Source: Umbilicaria muhlenbergii (taxonomy: Eukaryota; Ascomycota; Lecanoromycetes; Umbilicariales; Umbilicariaceae). Taken from it: DNA of 64,000 nucleotides. Position numbers and translations under genes: made by a program. Shown here one piece after another: positions 11,231 to 23,326 of this stretch. The first letter of the stretch is position 1. Every line of letters starts with the position of its first letter. The notes beneath the pieces were generated by a model that saw nothing but the letters and a program-made list of their open reading frames with translations, searched no databases and had not been told where the DNA came from. Location of the stretch: the NCBI GenBank assembly GCA_000611775.1, contig KK106981.1:8355431-8419430 (forward strand), written 5' to 3'.

Positions 11231-12190
11231 ATGAATCCATCTGCCACTCCGCTACAAACCTGCTCTTTCAATCGACCTTCATTAACAACCATCATGAGCT
11301 CAAACTCCGCCAATGAGAGTTACGGCGGCCTACCCCCCAAGATCCAGCTCAACATAGCTCTCCCCCGAAAATCCGCCCAACCCAGCGGCACCCCGCCGTC
11401 CACATCCCCTCCCCCTCTCGCGCCCGACCAAGCCGCGCAGGTTCCAGACCTGGTCTACGAGCAAAAACCATTCACAGACCACACCGGCAACGCCGGCCTA
11501 AGCATCTATCGCGGCCGCGTCAAAAAAGGCCGTAAGTCGCAGCAACCCCACCTTCTGCCCCTCCCCACACCCACCCCCCCTTCCCTAAGCTAGGGTGAAA
11601 CTCCAAGAGCTGACCGACCCGCGTAATGCATCCCGCCAGAAACACCCCTCCTCCCGCCCTGGAGTTGGCAAATCTACATCACCTACGGCGCCTCAGCCGC
11701 CGACTGTGGCTCCGTCCCCCTCAACCTATACACGTCACTGATCGAGCAGCTGTCGACCGAGACGATGCAATGGTTCCGCTTCGACTTCCTCTTCCTCCGC
11801 GGCGCGGACAACGTCGCATGCATCCGACACTACCGGGGCGAGAAGCGGTTCCGGGCTGGTGGGGAGCTGGCGCTGGTGCCGACGTATGGGGGATATGCGG
11901 CGAGTGGGCAGGCGCTGAACACGTTGATCGTGGTGGATCGGAGGGATTGGGAAAGCGAAGGGGTGGTGTGGTTACAGTTTGATGGGGAGGAGGAGGGGGA
12001 GAAGGAGGCGGGGGCGGAGGTGCCGGAGGGGTTTAGTAGGCCGACGGGTAGGGCTAGGGCGTTGGAGAAGCCGTACGTGCCGGGAACGGCCTTTGTGGGC
12101 GAGAGCATGGATCAGGTGTATAGGCTGAGTCGAATTAGGGGGGAGTGGGAGAGGGAGTTTTTGCTGGCCAAGGAGATGATGGAGATGTGA
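11231..12190 (+). CDS. Unknown protein with conserved-looking core
   Basis: There are two exons, 11231-11531 and 11640-12190, giving 283 residues; the intron has donor GTAAGT and acceptor CCAG and the phase fits. A second ATG at 11294 (MSSNSANES) may be the true start. The first 85 residues are Pro/Ser-rich. The core reads smoothly across the splice (PPWSWQIYITYGASAADCG) and continues with ETMQWFRFDFLFLRGADNVA and GGELALVPTYGGYA, which looks like a folded beta-rich domain. I do not recognise the family. The first part of the gene is strongly C-rich on the coding strand and the last 350 bp strongly G-rich. It converges on the LysM gene, 215 bp away. Confidence 0.65.
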
Positions 12191-12405
12191 GGGTATGTTT
12201 CAGGCACTGGGGGGGCGTTATGAACATTTTCTACACACATGGTCACTAATGCTGATTTACCTATAGCGTGTCAAGACAATCTTGTCCAGCAGAGAGAACG
12301 TCTGTGGAGATTGAAAAGGATCCTCATGTCTACAATCTGAATGTCCTAAGGCCTCATATGACAGAACACTATCAGAGCCCGGCGACCCGCTTCTCTAGTC
12401 ATTCA

Positions 12406-14815
12406 CTACGCCGATACACCGGTACAATAATAGTATCCACTCCAGAATTCATTGTTGCAATTCTCTCCCAGCGATCCAAGCACCGAGTTCCAGCTATACA
12501 GATCCGTTGTCGAGATGCCATTTGTCGTCGCAAAAGCAGAGCAGGTACCACCACTCGCGGCCTGTGCGTATTTGTTGCAGTTTTGCGCAATGCTATTTGC
12601 CTGCGTCGGGCTCGGGATAGCCGGTCCCGAAGGCGAGGACGAAGCAGAAGAAGAAGTCAACGTGGATGTCGGGCTAGGGGCCGGGTTCTGGTCTGTTGTG
12701 CCGATGCAGTAGGCGTACGTCGCCCAAAGACCCGAGCAGTCGCTGTTAACCGCCGGATTGAATTGCTTGAAGAGGGCGTCGGAGAGAGCACCCGCTTGCT
12801 CGACCGAGGCACACGTGTCTCCGCTCTGTGCCGTATACCAACGATTACAATTGCTTGGCTGTCCGGCCTGGGTCGGAGCTGAAGGCGTAGGCCCTGCAGG
12901 GCTTGATTGGCTTGGAGTTGCGCTTGAGCTGTTGGTGCGAACACAGTACTGGTATCCTGTCCACAAGTTCTCGCAGTTTGACCCAACGGCAGGGTTCCAG
13001 GCGTAGAACTGCTGGATCGTGATACTGTAGCCGTCAAGGACCATCTGGCACGTTTCGCCGAAGGTTAATTGCTCATAGGTTGTGCAGTTGGTCCAACTGC
13101 CGGCTCGAAGAGGGTATGAGCTTGTGGGATCTGTTGATGGCGTCTGGTTCTCGGGAGTAGGTACGGTTTGAACACAATAGCGGTAATTGGAGTCAAAGTG
13201 GCAGCTTGGGTCTGATGCATTCAAGCTTGGATTCCAATTGGTAAGCTGGTCAGTCGACAAACCCCACCCACTGGCGATGCTTTGACACTGGTTGCCCAAC
13301 GTCGGGTCAACTTCTTGGTCCCCTCCATTCACATACAATTCGCAATCGAGTCGGGTACCTGGTGCAAACGGCAGGATCTGGGAAAAGTTGGTGTTCGGCG
13401 GAACAAAGGTAGCCTTGGGAAAGCTTGTCCAGGGAATGGTAGAGTAAGCGGATGGGGGAGGAATGTATCCAGAATGTCCCGGGTACTGGTCAACTGTTCC
13501 GAGTGAGTCAAGGGTCCACTAAATCACCGGCACTGCACTCACTGTCGCCCACTGGTGCTACACAGTAGCTCTCATTTGCAAACAAATTCGTGCAGCTACA
13601 CACGTCAATTGTGTCAACCCATACAGTGAAGAGAACTTACTTTGCATTTATGGCGGGATTCAGGAACCTAAAGTCCGCTAAGGATATTGCGAACTTGATT
13701 ACCAAAAGATTGCAGTAGTCGCCAGATTGCACTAAATAGTATTGGCTACATTGAGTGTTCGTACCGTCGGCTAGGTTGGAGGGCGCTGGCACAGCTGTAG
13801 GGGCGGGTGTAGTCCCCGGGGCGGAGGTAATGATGGGACCGGTGTATGGGGTCCCCGGTGACGATATGCAAATCTGAGAACCCACGCTGCGGTTGATGTT
13901 GCTGCAAGAGAGGCCAAACACTGGATTCCAGCTGAGTATTTGAGCCAAAGTGACGTTTTGCGATGCGGCAATAGCTGAACAGGTATCGTTGGCTTTCACG
14001 GTGTAAGTGTCACAGGTATTGACGAGGCAGAGAGTACCATTTTTCGGGAAATTGGCGCAGTATGCTGGCAGCGAATTGTCGGTAAGCAGCCAAGTCGTTC
14101 CGATTTTCTGAGCCAGCGAGATAGTGTGGCAGTCGTCCCCGGGTTGAATCTGGTATGTCTTGCCGGCACAGGTCGGGGTACCACCGGGGCTCGGTGCAGG
14201 GGGAGAAGGGCTTGCCCAGCTCGTTGACAGAGGAAAGGAAGACTTGTGGCAGCTGGACGTCATGGAGCCGTACTCATTCTGTAGATCTAGTCCCCCGAAT
14301 ATTGGTGAGTCCACTTGCACCTGTAGTTGTCTGATGAAGCAATCGTCGCAGGGATCGATACGCTGAGTTGAATTTGCGTTCTGCAATGAAGCATTCTTCG
14401 CGAGCACATTGCAGAACTCCCCATTCACCTCGAGGCACGTCAGATTGTAATTGGAACGAACGGTTTCTGGAATTGTCAATATGGGGACTGATGTGACGCC
14501 GTCGGGCGAGTAGACCTGGTTGTTGCAAGCAGTAACGACACTGCTCTCCCACTTAACCAGTCCGGAATCACAGTCTGATGTACATGACTGCTCGAGGCCA
14601 AGCTCCTGGAAGTAAAGCCCTTGCTGGAATCTGCGTACATACGAGGTGCAGGAAACGTTACCAGTCAAAGCATTGACACAGTCTGTAGTCAAATTCGTTG
14701 CCGGTACAGACGAACTAGTCACGAACTGAACGCTCGCCGCACCACAAGCCTGCCAATGATTGAAAAGGAGCAAGATGACCGGAACAAACGAAGAAGGTGG
14801 AAGCAGCATGATCAA
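12406..14815 (-). CDS. Secreted multi-LysM chitin-binding protein
   Basis: There are three exons, 14815-13641, 13595-13543 and 13493-12406, giving 771 residues. Both introns (45 and 49 nt) are GT-AG and restore frame through LysM modules. A signal peptide (FVPVILLLFNH) leads. An N-terminal Cys-rich region without LysM covers about residues 30-190. I count seven LysM-type repeats, each with a CxxY/W...GDxC start and an NPAV/NPxL plus YCV/YCI end (for example CDTYTVKANDTC, LSWNPVFG, FNPAVNSDC). Ser/Thr/Pro linkers separate the last ones. LysM modules bind chitin oligomers; such proteins shield hyphae or hide chitin from hosts and rivals. The gene is divergent from a chitinase with chitin-binding domains, an arrangement known for fungal subgroup C chitinases. 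Confidence 0.9.
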
Positions 14816-16317
14816 GAAAGGGGAGCGGGCAAAGGGAAGCCGGCAAACGAAAGATTAGAAGAACGATCAATAAAGAAGGGAAGGGCAAACCAAAGCCGAG
14901 GATGGCGAAGCAACGTAGAGCTGGGCTAGAGAGAAGACATAGAAGAAGACGGGAGGACGTCGACCTGACGTCTCAAGGCTGAGAGGAGATTGCAGCTCCT
15001 CATTACAGCCCCTAGGCACGCGGAGCCGGCAGTACATCCACATGGTCGTCTGACCCCAGCGCAGCTTACCTCGTAGCGCTTGCAGGATGCAGACCCTGCA
15101 GGATTCTCTCCATTCCAACATCTTGAGACAGTGCGTCCAGGTAAGTTGAGGGTGTTGGGTTGGGTCTGGAACGATCGTTGGAGGTTGTAGTCGGTAAGAG
15201 CCGAGAGACTTCTCCGCCCCCAATCAAAAGTCTCGTCTCCCTTCAGCTGGTACCATGATTACATGTATTCACGATACAAGTGCGATCGAGATTCAGGGTC
15301 CACCTTAGGCGAGAAACTTCAGAATATTCTTCTCTCACCAATGCCGGAACCACTCCTGTGACTTGACTGGCAGTAGTCTTTTCCGTATAAGATGTGTTGG
15401 ACTGGAGTTTTGTGCATTCGTGAGTTCTGTGTGTTACTGGAGTCTTCTGAGAATATTAGAGTCCGCAGAGAATGACGCATTGCACTTCTTGCTGGCCCAA
15501 GGAAGGCTTGTAATCTTGCTGGCTGTCTGTGTACAATACTTTAGCTTGACGAGAGTACGACTAGCGCGTCCTGACGTGAGACGCAACCCCCACCTGGTAG
15601 TGCTCACCCTGCGATGGGGCCCGTGCACACTTCCGTCAACCCTGCGCCTCTCCACAGAGCAACAGTGCCAACTTCACCTTTCGCCGGTTGGACATGGCAG
15701 CTTTGTTATCGATCCAACACATTGAAGAGCGGCGGTAAGGAGTGTGCCGGCGAAGTGGTGTGCTCTCCAACATCCAGATTCCACGGCGCGGATGCAGGTA
15801 CAAGTGTATATTGTAAATGCTGTGCCGCATGCTACCGATCACAATCCAGCTCCTTTCCACGCCCAGCTGACCTTAATGCCTTACTACGAGGATGGCAACC
15901 CAATTCGCTCAACTCCGCTGCAGGAAAGGCGATGGGAAGGTCTTTCTTTCTCGTGGGAAGAGGGTGGGCTCCGCCGTCAGCACGCCGTCAGCACGCCGCA
16001 CACAGCAGCCGCAAATGAGCGCTGTCAGCTTTCCAACAGATCCGGACCAACAGATCCGGCGCTACCTTGCTTAATCTCCTTTTTTCTTCCTGGTCCCTTG
16101 GCCTCCCCATGCCTTTGTGTATTCAAACTACTCGATTGTAGACTTTCCCTTCTGCTTCTTCTCCTGCTTCTGCTTCTGCTTCTTTCTCTGCTTCTGCTCC
16201 CGCCCAACACGCTCTTTGAGACCGCCTACCAGTCTAGAGTATAAGTGTTCCTCGCTACATCATTGGATATATATGTATTGCTACATTCGCTTTTTGTGCT
16301 TTCGAGTCTGAAGAAGC
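14816..16317. promoter_or_regulatory. Shared divergent promoter, LysM gene and chitinase
   Basis: This 1.5-kb spacer separates the two ATGs. Next to the chitinase there is a pyrimidine tract built of CTTCTG words (about 16135-16210) and a TATAAG at about 16240, 78 bp before the ATG. The open frames seen here are low-complexity or lack domains and are probably not genes. A shared promoter suggests joint regulation; that is inference. Confidence 0.6.
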
Positions 16318-19300
16318 ATGGTGCATCTCCTGCGGCTGTGGCCTGGATTGCTCGAAATCTCTTTTCTTCTATTCTCTTCTGCTTTTGCGGCTTCCGAGAA
16401 CCAGGCAGCCAGCCTCGATGCCGTCACCCTAACCGAGAGCGGCCCTCTCTGTGTAGCCGTTCCGTCTTCCATCACGTCTGGACAGGATTTTCGCGCTAAG
16501 ATTAGAGCAACACCGGGTGTGTGTTCTGTACATGAAGGGTTCTTTCACCTTGCCGCACGAGATACGGTTGATGATTACTCCTGCTCGGAAACGAAGCCGT
16601 GTAGCAATGGCGCATGCTGCGCAAAGACCGGCTATTGCAACTACGGGCCAGAGGCGTGCGGCACTAACGGCAAATCCCCAAACGACAAATGCTGGTCGAA
16701 TTGCGACGCCCATGCCGCTTGTGGGAATTATTCGATCTCAGGTGATGTGAAATGCCCCCTCAATGTTTGCTGTAGTGAGTTCGGCTTTTGTGGTGCCACA
16801 AGCGACTTCTGTGGCAAAGGTATGTGGTGGATTCTTACCTTCCTCGGCAGGTTATCTTCTAATTTTGACAGGATGTCAGAGTAACTGCAACCAACCCGGC
16901 TCCGGCAGCTCCGGTGGCGACGTGCAGTCCCGTATCATTGGCTACTACGAAGGCTGGAACCAAAATGAGAAATGTATTGGAATGAGTCTGCAGGACATTC
17001 CCATCAACGGCATCACTCATCTTCATTTGGCGTTCGCTTCTCTAACTTCCACCTTCGACGTGATACCCATGGATGGTCTCAGCACACAATTGTTCATCGA
17101 CATCACTGCGTTGAAGTCCCAGAATGCAGGCTTGAAGGTTATAGCCTCTATCGGTGGTTGGACGTTCAGCGATAATGGCACCAGCACTCAACCTATCTTT
17201 CCCGACATGGTATCTTCCGCCAACAAACGCTCGACCGCAATAACAAAAGTCCTAAGCTTTCTCCGCCAGTATGCATTTGATGGCGTGGACTATGATTGGG
17301 AATACCCGTTTGTCGGCCCCGTCCTGTTTCATCTCTACAGTCCTTAGCTGACATTTTGTAGTGGAGCTGGCGATCGGGGCGGTGGAAAGGATGATGGGAT
17401 AAACTTCACAGAATTCCTCAAGGAACTCCGGGCCGCTATTGACGCAGGTCCGACCAAGTATACCGTTTCCTTCACCGCTCCTACAAGCTATTGGTACCTG
17501 CAGCATTTCGACATCAAAGGGTCGACAAGCTACGTTGATTGGGTTAGTGTGATGTCGTATGATTTGCATGGTACCTGGGACGCCAACGATCCTATCGGAG
17601 ACCATGTTTTGGCTCATACGAACCTCACCGAGATCAAAGACGCCCTGGATCTGTTCTGGCGAAACGACGTGCCTGCCACGAAGCTAAACCTAGGCCTTGG
17701 CTTTTATGGGAGATCGTTCCAGCTTACCGATCCAGGCTGCTCAGCGCCGGGTTGTCTGTTTAAAGGCGGCGCATCACCTGGACCTTGCACCAAAAACTCT
17801 GGCACCCTCAGTTATAGCGAAGTGATGGACGTGATCAAGCAATACAGTCTCACACCAGTATACGATAAGGTGAATGCAGTAAAATACATCACTTGGAACA
17901 ACGACCAGTGGGTTTCCTTTGACGACAAGGACACTTTCCAGCAGAAGATCAAATTTGCTAATGATCTGGGTCTGGGTGGCTTGCTTATCTGGGCACTGGA
18001 CCTCGATACTCCCGACTTGGAAGCTTTACAGGGTGTCATTTATCCAAAAACAATCTCTGCGCTTCAGTCGCAAGCTGATACTGCAGATAATTGGCAGACC
18101 GCTAACGGAGGGGATTGTCGTGGCACAACTTGCGGAACGACAGGATGCCAGCCCGGCGAGGTAAGCCGAATTATTTCTATCACTTGTCCTCTCGCCTACC
18201 ATGTCACGCATGTCTGTTTTCGAATGGCCAAGCAACCTCGTTTTTAGGAGGTAACAATTGCGTTCAGAAGTTCTATGCCCTTGAAGAATCAAGAATCACG
18301 CAGACATTCTTTTACTAACATGTTCCTCTAGGTCGAACTGACCACATTTCAATGTGATGGAGATGGCCATGAAAGCACTGTCTGCTGTCCACTTTCATCC
18401 GCACCTGATCCAAAGACCTGCTCATGGCAAGGAACAGCACCACTTTGCAACGGACAGTGTCTTATTGGGCAGGTTGCCTTGGTCTCCAGCTTGTGGGGCG
18501 ATGGCCATCATTGCAATGATGGCCGTAAGTTCTACTGCTGTGACGTCCAGGAAGAAGCAAAGAGAATTGACTGCCGCTGGGGCGATTGCGGAAGCTCTTG
18601 TAACGATGATGAAGCCAAGTTGACATGGAGATACGGCGAGTGCTGGGATGACGAGCAGCCTTTTTGTTGCAAGAAGTCAGAAGATTGGAAGGACTGTTCT
18701 TGGCATGGTAAACCTGGCTCGTGTTTTGACGATCACTGTGACACTGGTCATCAAGTCGAGCTGGCGAACTCCTACGAAGGCGAAGGAGATGACTGTGGAT
18801 GGAATGCTCGGACTAGAGTCTTCTGTTGCGATCCACCTGCAGATCAGTCGCCTTTCCTACCCGTGCCACTGGACTATCTCTTTCCCCACCCTCCGCCTGA
18901 AGATACGGCCAAGGCGGAATTCAAACTCAAGACTGATCCTACGTTCGGAGGAGCTGTTACAACCCCCTTCGCCAACAATCCGCAAGATGCAGCCTTTGGT
19001 TTCATCGTTCTCACGTCGCCTGAAACCATTCAGGTTTCGCTCGATAAGCGGGACGGTTCTCACTGGGAGGTTTTTGACTGTTTTGATGCCACTAGCGAAG
19101 CCGAGCACACTGTTCGGATGGTGTGTACAGATGATTCAGAACACAGTAATTGTGACAAGATAAAGCTGGGCAAGGGTGTTCCTGGGACTATCCTGGAGAT
19201 GCCTGAAGGTTGCGGCCCTGGCAAGTATGCTGTGGCCGTTCAGCTTGAAGCGTCGCAGGATCAAGACTTACCGCAACATCTCAACAAACGAGATTTGCCT

Positions 19301-21974
19301 TCTGGTGCTACCGTGTACGATTTAAAATTCGACTACGATTTTGCTCGAGTGCCACGCGATTTAGGAGATACTCAGATGAGAATCGATTTCGCTAATGAAG
19401 ATGGCTATTGGGACAAGGTCGTCGATAAATCTGCAAGCCAGAAAAGAAAGCGCAGTCTTAACGATTTCAATGGCAATAAAAAACATTTCCTCGAAGAGGC
19501 TTGGAGAGAGGACAAACATCATTCTGGTCTCAGCCACGAAGAGCTGCACAAGCGGTGGTTCGGAAGCGACATTCTCGATTGGCTCAAAGGCATTCTGAAT
19601 GGAGTCAAAGGCGGTCCCAACGTCCACCATTCTTATGTTGAAGACTTCACTGCCATACTTCTTCGCGAGAGCTGGACCTGCAGCTCAGGGATCGTGACGG
19701 CCAGCGCGCAGTTAGACGTCGTAGCAAATACGCACGTCGCTATTAATACAAATTTCGGACTCACCATTATTGCGACACTTGGCTCACCTATTGATCTGAG
19801 CAACTCATATCTTTACTTCCGAAATGATGGCGAGATCACTGCGAAGTTTACACTTGACGCACTGGCTAACGTCAACTTCGACACTGGAGACATGGTCCTA
19901 CTTTCCGCTGACAAGTTTGGAGCAGCCTTTGCTGTTCCGGGCATTGTGACAATTGGTCCAAACTTCAAGCTCGTCGCTCAAGTCGAGGGAGGTATCACTC
20001 TCTCGGCCCACATGGTGTCGGAGGTGAACATAGCCAAGTGGAATGTACAGCAAACGTTCCCAGACATTAGCAGTGATTGGGACCCCCAGGCATCAGAAAA
20101 CGTTGATCCTGCTGGTACTCAAGATCTGACTCCTGACGGCAAACATCCATTTGATGCTTCCGTGACAGCGAACGGTTATCTAACTGCGCACCTGAAGCCG
20201 ACGATTACCTTCGGAATCGAGTTTAACAAGGGCTTCATACCAGTCGATCCTGCCGCGGTCAACCTCGTCGCTGATGGTTTCGTTACAGCGTATGCTAATG
20301 CAGGCGCCTCAACTTCCGGAAGCGCCTCGTTCTGCTATGGTGTTGATGCAGGGGCTCAGCTATATGCCTCTGTTAGCGTGCCTTCAGCGTTCGGTTGGAA
20401 ACTACCGCAGTCAAGATTTCAGATCGGTCCGCAACTCGACTTCCAAATCATTCAGGAGACCTGCCCGTTGCAAAGTAGCCGTCGTGAAATAGCCGCCAAT
20501 GGATCGACAATTGCGGAGGGGGCTTGGGATCGAAATGGACTTGCCGCGCCCGAACTGGAACCGGGCGCCAATGCAAAGTCTTTAGGGACTCGAGGCCTCA
20601 CTTATGGACCTATTTTCCACATACCCTCCGATCTCTTGAAATGTCCGGGAGACCAGCCAGAAGGAAATTCGACGGCATTGCAGGAGATTTGTGAATTCTG
20701 CAAAACAGGTGTCAGTGCTCGTGGCCTTGAGGAACGTGCAGACCAATCATGCATCTTACGTGAGCCGGGCGATCCAGACGAGCCGAGCTGCCAAATCCCT
20801 GGAGGAGCGTCGAAACGGTCGATGGTCGAAGCTTTCTTTGCTGATATGGTCAAGCCAATCCTGCATATAAGAGATGTACTTAGCAAGCGGGACCGGAAGA
20901 AGATTACTTGGGCTACAACGGTGCAAGGGCTTGGCCCCAACCCGATTGAGGTTGACGCCGGAGCGTACCCGCCTTGCAGTGAAGCTGTTTCGGTGGCCGG
21001 AATCCCCAAATATTTCACCTTCGACCCTCCGAACGTAGGTTGCTCTGGCGTGGTGAAAAAGCAAAGCGCCGCAACTGTCGCACTTCTCACACCTCCGGTT
21101 TCATTCGAGAGTAAGCGAATCTCAAGCTCTTGAACCATGTTGTTTAAAGTTTGCTAACCCTACCTTAGCCGATCATATCTACGAGATTCAATTGGCACGC
21201 GACTTCATGCAATTTCTTAAAGGGACTGGCCCTTCAAATGGATACAGTATGCCAAACGGGTATAAGGCAGGATCAGACGATTGGGTCACCCTGGAACTTA
21301 TGGGATTCAGCTCCCAGGCTTTCAAAGACGGTAATGGACGATTCCTCTGGCAAGCCATGACATTCTGTTTTGGCAACAGTGGCACTGACGCGCAGGACCG
21401 TCTTGCATTGCTTCATAGTGCAGTGAACGGCAAGAAGGGTGTTTTTTTCAAACTCGGTAATCCCGACGCCACCATTCCAAATAACAACAACAGCCCAGAT
21501 CAAGTCAAAGCACACGAAATGTTTCTGAACACGGGAGGTGTGTTTACCTATATGGCCGATTCAGCAATCTGGCCGGCCTTTACAGCCACATCCAAGTGCA
21601 TCGAGAAGGTCTTGTACAACTTCGATCAGGTCTACCCCTGGGGCGTCGTCGGCGAGATTGACCGTCCAGCCGACGGCACATTCAACAACCAGCGCTTCCA
21701 CTACGGCCTCCGTTCCCTCTATTGCGGATGGATAGACGCGCAGATGTCGACGGTCGAGAACAATGCGCGCACCTGGCAGTCGGATGCGAAGACGGCGTAC
21801 ACGAACGCTTTTCCGCCAGCTAACAATCCGCTGGCGAAAAGCTTCCTGGACAACGTCATGGGCGGAAACGGAAAACTGACTGCGTCAGCGATGAAGTTCA
21901 CCGTCTCCGGGGGTGGGCCGTCCTCGAGTAAATACGGGGTCTGGGGGGATCCGAGTTTGCCGCCACCAAAATAG
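16318..21974 (+). CDS. Class V (GH18) chitinase, subgroup C, with hevein-type CBM18 domains
   Basis: There are five exons, 16318-16819, 16872-17307, 17362-18160, 18332-21110 and 21169-21974, giving 1773 residues. A signal peptide (LLEISFLLFSSAFA) comes first. Two Cys-rich CBM18 modules follow (about residues 85-185; NGACCAKTGYCNYG, NVCCSEFGFCG). The GH18 barrel starts at RIIGYYEGWN; its catalytic signature DGVDYDWEYP is intact near residue 310, with the acid Glu present, and MSYDLHGTWD follows. The long C-terminal part (over 1100 residues) has repeated Cys motifs (CSWQGTAPLC, FCCKKS) and a terminal domain beginning IYEIQLARDFM. This is the layout of subgroup C chitinases, related to the alpha subunit of yeast killer toxin. 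The 171-nt third intron might instead hide a tiny exon. The likely role is breaking wall chitin, its own or that of rival fungi. Confidence 0.92.
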
Positions 21975-22672
21975 AGGGCTTGACTGGGGCTGGGCAAGGA
22001 TGATGCAGTATAGGTAAAAGCAGCGCATACAAACAGACCCTGACTCTGCGGATAAAGCTTTCTTCATTTGCATAAACCTTCTACATACGTATAGACCCCT
22101 AAAACGACTTGTATATTTCAAGTTAAAAACCTGAGAAGCATTCTTTTCAGGTCCTAGAACGCCTGAAATGATGTGATTTCAGTCCAATACGCGAAGGAAG
22201 ATCTGAATATTAAGATGATAAAAAATCAATTTCCACATAGGAAGCTCTGCTATATGTGCTTAAAACCGCTGACAGTAGATAGAAAGTACCCTCTCTTGAA
22301 TATGCCTGCCGAGCAGCCAACCGGCCAGCACCGGAGATTCAACAGCAGAGAGGGCCAAAGCTGCCATATTACACATGTCGAACGCGTATAGCCATAGAGA
22401 ACCTGACTATGTAAGGCTTCAGGGGAGGTTAGGCATTCTATCGCAGTAGATGAGTAGCGTTCTATGACTACATGAGGAGTTACTGGTCTACACTGGGTCA
22501 CTGGTCGGAAAATGAGCAGGCTCGCTTGTTAGTGTGTGTGAACTCAGCATAGGGTTGAGCCCTAGTCCGGCTCGCTTAGAGGCTGGGTAGCTGGTGTGGC
22601 AGTCATCGCAGTGAGGTAGGATTCTACAGATGTGTTAGTGAAGATATCTTAACAACAAACTTCAGCGATTGA
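21975..22672. other. Intergenic region
   Basis: I see no gene here. The CTCGCTT word occurs at about 22530 and 22571, and the composition is unremarkable. The stretch ends where the 28S rRNA piece begins. Confidence 0.4.
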
Positions 22673-22935
22673 TCTCCATGAGTCCCCCTTAGGACACCTG
22701 CGTTAAGGTTTAACAGATGTGCCGCCCTAGCCAAACTCCCCACCTGACAACGTCTTCAACCTGGATCGGCCCGCGAGGGACCTTAACGCTAGAAGTTGGG
22801 AGGTGAAACCCAGTTCCACCCCATTGAATAAGTAAATAAATGATAAGGGTAGTGGTATTTCACCGGCACTGAAGCTCTCACCTATTCTACACCCCCTATG
22901 TCTTTTCACAGTGTCAAACTAGAGTCAAGCTCAAC
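22673..22935 (-). rRNA. Orphan fragment of 28S (LSU) rRNA, probable pseudogene
   Basis: Read on the minus strand, this 263-bp piece is clearly nuclear large-subunit rRNA. It begins GTTGAGCTTGACTCTAGTTT, runs through GTGAAATACCACTACC, CGATCCAGGTTGAAGAC, TCAGGTGGGGAGTTTGGCT and GGCGGCACATCTGTTAAAC, and ends at GGTGTCCTAAGGGGGACTC plus ATGGAGA. The middle differs from usual fungal LSU at several places. Nothing on either side continues the rRNA: the sequence expected before GTTGAGC and after ATGGAGA is absent. It is therefore an isolated fragment far from a complete rDNA unit, most likely non-functional. Its 5' edge lies at the place known as a group I intron site in fungal LSU (L2066). Confidence 0.9.
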
Positions 22936-23326
22936 CACTGAACAAGTATCACGTCAGCAACACCATTAGCATGTACCTAAACCGTCTCCCGGAAGAGACG
23001 GCCATATCCTAGCATGCGTTCGATCCCAGGTCAAACGACTTTGAATACGGGTTATTGCCAGGCAGCAACATTATACAGGCTCAACGCGCGGTCTCTGATC
23101 TGCGTTGAATGAGCAGCTTTCAGAATCCATTCGTATAGCCACGGGTGTATGGATATGAAAACATAAATGGATAGAGAGCAGAGATCCGTTTATATGCGCG
23201 CCCATCTAACAAAAGAATACAAGCTAAAAAGTAATCATACAGAAGAGCGACAAACTCTCACCGCCCTGTACACAAGACTCATCCCCACCCCCCTCATCTC
23301 AACACCTCACCAAACCCCCCCTCCGA
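22936..23326. other. Spacer between rRNA fragment and PKS 3' end
   Basis: It holds a perfect hairpin CCGTCTC-CCGGAA-GAGACGG at about 22982-23001. On the minus strand this follows a GGATATGGCC word and lies just upstream of the rRNA piece, which could fit a decayed group I intron 3' half. The part next to the PKS stop is C-rich on the plus strand. No gene is seen. Confidence 0.4.

Noticed and set aside
15363-16244. Several overlapping frames in the LysM-chitinase spacer
   Set aside because: Overlapping frames without domains, some made of the CTTCTG tract (Leu runs); more likely promoter DNA.
22975-23040. Possible tRNA because of GTTCGATCCC and a nearby hairpin
   Set aside because: The five bases on either side of the loop do not pair, and no acceptor or anticodon arm fits.
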